Assembly: GCA_013288645.1 (NCBI GenBank)
Contig: JABDBL010000010.1
Coordinates: forward strand, 226 to 64,225
Reading direction: 5' to 3'
Source: Candidatus Melainabacteria bacterium
GTDB taxonomy: Bacteria > Cyanobacteriota > Vampirovibrionia > Obscuribacterales > Obscuribacteraceae
DNA: 64,000 bases
Shown: positions 61,397 through 64,000 of the stretch, one piece after another
How the letters are laid out: each line of letters starts with the position of its first letter
Position numbering within the stretch: the stretch's first letter is position 1
Program-made: the position numbers and the translations under genes
Notes under the pieces: generated by a model
Database searches by the model: none
What the model was told of the DNA's origin: nothing
What the model saw: the letters and a program-made list of their open reading frames with translations, nothing else

Positions 61397-61876
61397 ATGG
61401 CAACGAGAAAAGCAACGGAAGCAAAGCTTGTCACGAGCAACGGTCACAGCAAATCTGACAAGTCTCCGAAAACGGATGTCAAATTCGTCGCGACTGATGC
61501 GACAAATCCGAAGCCCGCCAGTTCTCGGCAATGCGGCTGTCATGGCGGCCTCGTGAACAAAAAAAGCAAGGCGGCGTCGTCGCTGCCTCAAGAAACCGTC
61601 AAACGTGAGCCTGGCGGACCTAGGAAGCGGGATCAAAGCGGCGAACACAAGTTGCCCCCGCCTCTGCTAGCGAAGGCAAAATCGCCTTCAAACAGCAGTA
61701 GGGCCAAGCCAGGACGGCGGGTGATACAGGATCCAGACAGAAGTTATCTATCGCGCTTACCCGAGGATGGCGGGGAGGTTTTCAACCTGCCGGAGATAGA
61801 CAATCTATATGGTCTCGACGAGGACAGCGTCTTGGCCCATTTAAGGGGAGTCCGCTACGATCCGTGGAACGACTGA
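61397..61876 (+). CDS. Small basic, Ser/Pro/Lys-rich protein
   Basis: 159 residues. The first 110 are low-complexity and basic (KSDKSPKTDVKFVATD; KRDQSGEHKLPPPLLAKAKS) with a CGCHGG motif. The last 45 look folded and acidic (LSRLPEDGGEVFNLPEIDNL; GLDEDSVLAHLRGVRYDPWN). No family recognised. GGGAG lies 11 bases before the ATG. GC-rich, single, strong terminator. The leader can form a GATGTGT/ACACATC helix with about 45 bases of loop (61282-61358), like other genes of this class. Confidence 0.6.
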   Translation: MATRKATEAKLVTSNGHSKSDKSPKTDVKFVATDATNPKPASSRQCGCHGGLVNKKSKAASSLPQETVKREPGGPRKRDQSGEHKLPPPLLAKAKSPSNSSRAKPGRRVIQDPDRSYLSRLPEDGGEVFNLPEIDNLYGLDEDSVLAHLRGVRYDPWND

Positions 61877-61897
61877 ATCTCGGCAGAACTGCCAAGG

Positions 61898-61950
61898 CAC
61901 ACAGACGGGACGATGTTCCCACCCGTCTGTGTGACCTTTTCATTTTTTTT
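61898..61950 (+). terminator. Terminator after 61397
   Basis: CACACAGACGGG (61898-61909) pairs with CCCGTCTGTGTG (61922-61933), 12 bp, then ACCTTTTCATTTTTTTTGG. Confidence 0.9.
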
Positions 61951-62472
61951 GGCCATTTTTATAGGTGTGTAAAATCAGTGGCAAGATCATTGATGATAGT
62001 TCTGAGGTTCCAATATGCATTTTCGTTATATGCAATGCAAATATCTATGTTCCCTTAGATTATCCTTGCAGCGTTAGCGAATCTTTGCATGGACCGGTTT
62101 GAGCAGGTTTTTGGAAATATCGTAGTGGCGAAAGACCAAGCATCAAAGTTATTGACAAGATGCTTCGAGCCATTTATAACCGCTCAGCAAGCTGTTTTCA
62201 GAGTGTCTGATATTTATGCGCTAACTGTGCGCTAGCTCCGCTAGCCTATAACCCCTGATTTAATGAGCTCTTTTAGTTCTTTAATTATAAACTTTGGCCT
62301 AAGGGCAGTACTTTACTCAACCTTGGGAAGGCAGACTCCTTATTGTCTGAAGCGATTTTATATGGACCATAAATCTAGCAGTTAACAAGAGAAATGACAG
62401 CTTGACTCTACCCTGTCTGATTTCCTAGTGTACATATGACGTTGGATTTATATATTCCAATGGCAAAAAGGT
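61951..62472. other. Intergenic region
   Basis: No supported gene. It contains a GCTAGC-type palindrome (62229-62245). A weak TTGACT at 62402 could drive transcription towards the hairpin at 62473. A 23-residue frame, 62436-62507, has no ribosome binding site. Confidence 0.4.
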
Positions 62473-62540
62473 CAGGAGCAAAAGCTGTTCCACAAAGTTT
62501 TGATTAACAGCTTTTTGCTCCTGTGTTCTTCTTTTACTGT
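62473..62540 (+). terminator. Long hairpin with T-rich tail, no gene in front
   Basis: CAGGAGCAAAAGCTGTT (62473-62489) pairs with AACAGCTTTTTGCTCCTG (62506-62523), about 17 bp with one bulge, then TGTTCTTCTTTTACTG. It could end a small RNA. Confidence 0.55.
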
Positions 62541-62935
62541 TTCCACAGTGAAAGAAGTGGATATCTTATACCAAATCCCGTGCTGACATCAATATTCTTT
62601 GCACAATAGAACAGCAAGTAGCCGGCAAATACCAGATATCAGATATGCATGCAAACAAGTATTCGATCGTTTATTTTCATTCGTTATCAGACCCACCTCG
62701 TCCTTGCTTAACGGTCAGCCCACTGGCATCCTGAGACAAGTGTTTTGTCACATTTGCTATTAAATCGAACTATCTAAGAAATTGTTTTAGCTCTTTTTAC
62801 AGCCGCACTAAATTGGACATTTTTTTTCTATAATTTTGTTGAAATTCTATACGATCGAAATCGAGTAATGAATAGCTTGTATTTTCTGTCTTGTCCAAGT
62901 GTCCGTACTTCTTAATGGGTTATGAATATACTTTG
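62541..62935. other. Intergenic region upstream of purN
   Basis: AT-rich with no supported gene or structure. It presumably holds the purN promoter. Confidence 0.35.
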
Positions 62936-63529
62936 ATGCTTAATCTTGGTTTTCTTGCTTCATACAACGGCAGTAATATGCAATCTATTGTACGCGCCTG
63001 TGAACAAGGCGATTTGCAAGCAACTCCGCGCATTGTCATTAGTAACAACAAAGATTCAATAGCGTTGCGATTCGCTGCCGAACACAAAATCATTGCTAAG
63101 CATTTAAGTTCGGCAACACACAAAGATCCCGATAGTTTAGACCGGGCTATTTTACAAGCTTTGCAAGAAAACAAAGTTGATCTTGTTCTTCTGGTTGGCT
63201 ATATGAAGCTTATAGGACCGAAAATTATTGCCGCGTATAAAAATCGCATCTTGAATATTCACCCGGCCCTTTTGCCAAAATATGGTGGCCAGGGCATGTA
63301 TGGTATTCGTATACATGAGGCAGTAATTGCTGCCAAAGAAAGAGAAACTGGTGTGACAATACATCATGCCAATGAGCATTACGATGAAGGACAAATTGTT
63401 TCTCAATGCACTGTCCCAGTTTTAGAAGGCGATACGCCTCAGATATTGGCTGCTCGTGTGCTCCAGCAAGAACATACTTTTATTGTGGAAACTTTGAAAG
63501 ATATCGTGTCTAATAGGATTATTTTGTGA
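62936..63529 (+). CDS. purN: Phosphoribosylglycinamide formyltransferase
   Basis: 197 residues. LGFLASYNGSNMQSIVRAC binds the substrate phosphate. The catalytic trio is present in NIHPALLPKYGG (Asn and His) and HYDEGQIVSQ (Asp). PurN uses 10-formyl-tetrahydrofolate to formylate GAR in purine synthesis. ATG 62936 directly precedes the conserved strand; the open frame extends upstream without a ribosome binding site. No other pur genes flank it. Confidence 0.92.
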   Translation: MLNLGFLASYNGSNMQSIVRACEQGDLQATPRIVISNNKDSIALRFAAEHKIIAKHLSSATHKDPDSLDRAILQALQENKVDLVLLVGYMKLIGPKIIAAYKNRILNIHPALLPKYGGQGMYGIRIHEAVIAAKERETGVTIHHANEHYDEGQIVSQCTVPVLEGDTPQILAARVLQQEHTFIVETLKDIVSNRIIL

Positions 63530-63648
63530 TTTTTGCCCTCAATTTAATTTGTAGATGAAAATTTGTCTTCCCGCTCACGTGGATCTCACAGCTAGGTTTT
63601 AAAGTAAAACATAAGACTTTAGGGGTCCGGAGATAGAATCGAGTACAA

Positions 63649-64000
63649 ATGAAAAGCACCCTCACAGAACCAAGAATTCATGACGATTTAGCAGAGTTTT
63701 ATTCACTATGGCGGGATGCTTGCTTAGGCAAGAAAGCCAGCGAAGCTGATGAAGTTAAGTTTTTGCTTGATACTCTCGCCAGCTTTTCTAATGTCAGAAG
63801 TGTTATTGACCTTGGTGGTAGTGTAGGTTTACATGCCATTGCTTTGGCTAAACACGGTTTTGATGTCACTCTATTAGATAGAGCAAACACAGCTTTAGCT
63901 ATCGCTAAACGTACAAGCCCCGAGCTTAAAACGGTGCAATCCAGTTTTGAGTCAATTTCTCTTACCGAGAATTTTGATGCTAGTTTCTGTATGTTTTCCA
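63649..64000 (+). CDS. Class I SAM-dependent methyltransferase (cut by the window edge)
   Basis: 117 residues are visible. VIDLGGSVGLHAIALAKHGF is the glycine-rich SAM-binding motif I, and FDVTLLDRANTALAIAKR is motif II with the acidic residue that holds the ribose. The N-terminus (LAEFYSLWRDACLG) resembles small-molecule methyltransferases. The substrate is unknown. GGAG lies 14 bases before the ATG. The C-terminal part is beyond the window. Confidence 0.8.
   Translation, partial: MKSTLTEPRIHDDLAEFYSLWRDACLGKKASEADEVKFLLDTLASFSNVRSVIDLGGSVGLHAIALAKHGFDVTLLDRANTALAIAKRTSPELKTVQSSFESISLTENFDASFCMFS

Noticed and set aside
1-64000. tRNA or rRNA genes and insertion sequences
   Set aside because: No cloverleaf, conserved rRNA segment, or transposase-like protein was found on either strand by reading.

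Overview
The window reads as a chromosomal segment of a Gram-negative-type bacterium, possibly a non-photosynthetic relative of cyanobacteria (Melainabacteria/Vampirovibrionia, e.g. Obscuribacterales). That placement is an inference from gene content and style: an AT-leaning core, a Complex I operon without NuoEFG, secreted proteins with RLxxLExxxFG-type repeats, and many toxin-antitoxin modules. No search could be run to confirm it.

Two kinds of sequence are interleaved. The AT-leaning core (a 60-base sample inside adhE counts 24 G+C) carries metabolism and housekeeping: a GH63-like glycosidase and a mannose-6-phosphate isomerase-type cupin (1.4-7.0 kb), SRP RNA and a sensor protein (8.2-11.4 kb), nuoABCDHIJK (18.7-25.7 kb), RNase III, an S1-domain protein, acetate kinase, STAS plus AdhE (44.0-47.0 kb), and then a secreted TPR protein, a matrixin-like protease, NagB, a cyclophilin, DnaK, an MBL-fold hydrolase, a secreted TIM-barrel protein, PurN and a cut-off methyltransferase (50.3-64.0 kb). 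A second class is visibly GC-rich (a 60-base sample at 43201 counts 38 G+C). These are mostly single genes of unknown function with strong GGAG-type ribosome binding sites and, in most cases, their own hairpin terminators. They lie one or a few at a time between core genes: 249-800, 2944-5064, 7092-7580, 12590-13728, 17092-18635, 27015-28553, 30679-31026, 33672-35201, 36026-36907, 37601-37924, 39628-41226, 42022-43852, 47494-49632 and 61397-61876. They include two beta-helix surface proteins with a planctomycete-like LExR N-terminal motif, a FHA protein, a paralogous pair (13.1 and 17.1 kb), a protein with ten 16-residue repeats, and a pair of small proteins that resemble Csx3.

Five intact toxin-antitoxin modules (two VapBC-like, MazEF, HigBA, MazF with a small antitoxin) and one decayed VapBC pair sit in or near the junctions. 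Signs of rearrangement are clear at 1.1-6.7 kb: a truncated AAA ATPase, a 54-bp relic of a second GH63 C-terminus, and a 24-bp direct repeat made of the cupin gene's ribosome binding site and first codons. Non-coding features include an SRP RNA, long hairpins ahead of two GC-rich genes, related repeat elements in two consecutive gaps of the nuo operon, dispersed GCTAGC-type palindromes, and two hairpin terminators with no obvious gene in front.

Functionally, AckA and AdhE give an acetate and ethanol fermentation capacity next to a membrane Complex I core that must take electrons from something other than an NADH module encoded here. No tRNA, rRNA, CRISPR array, transposase or replication origin was recognised.
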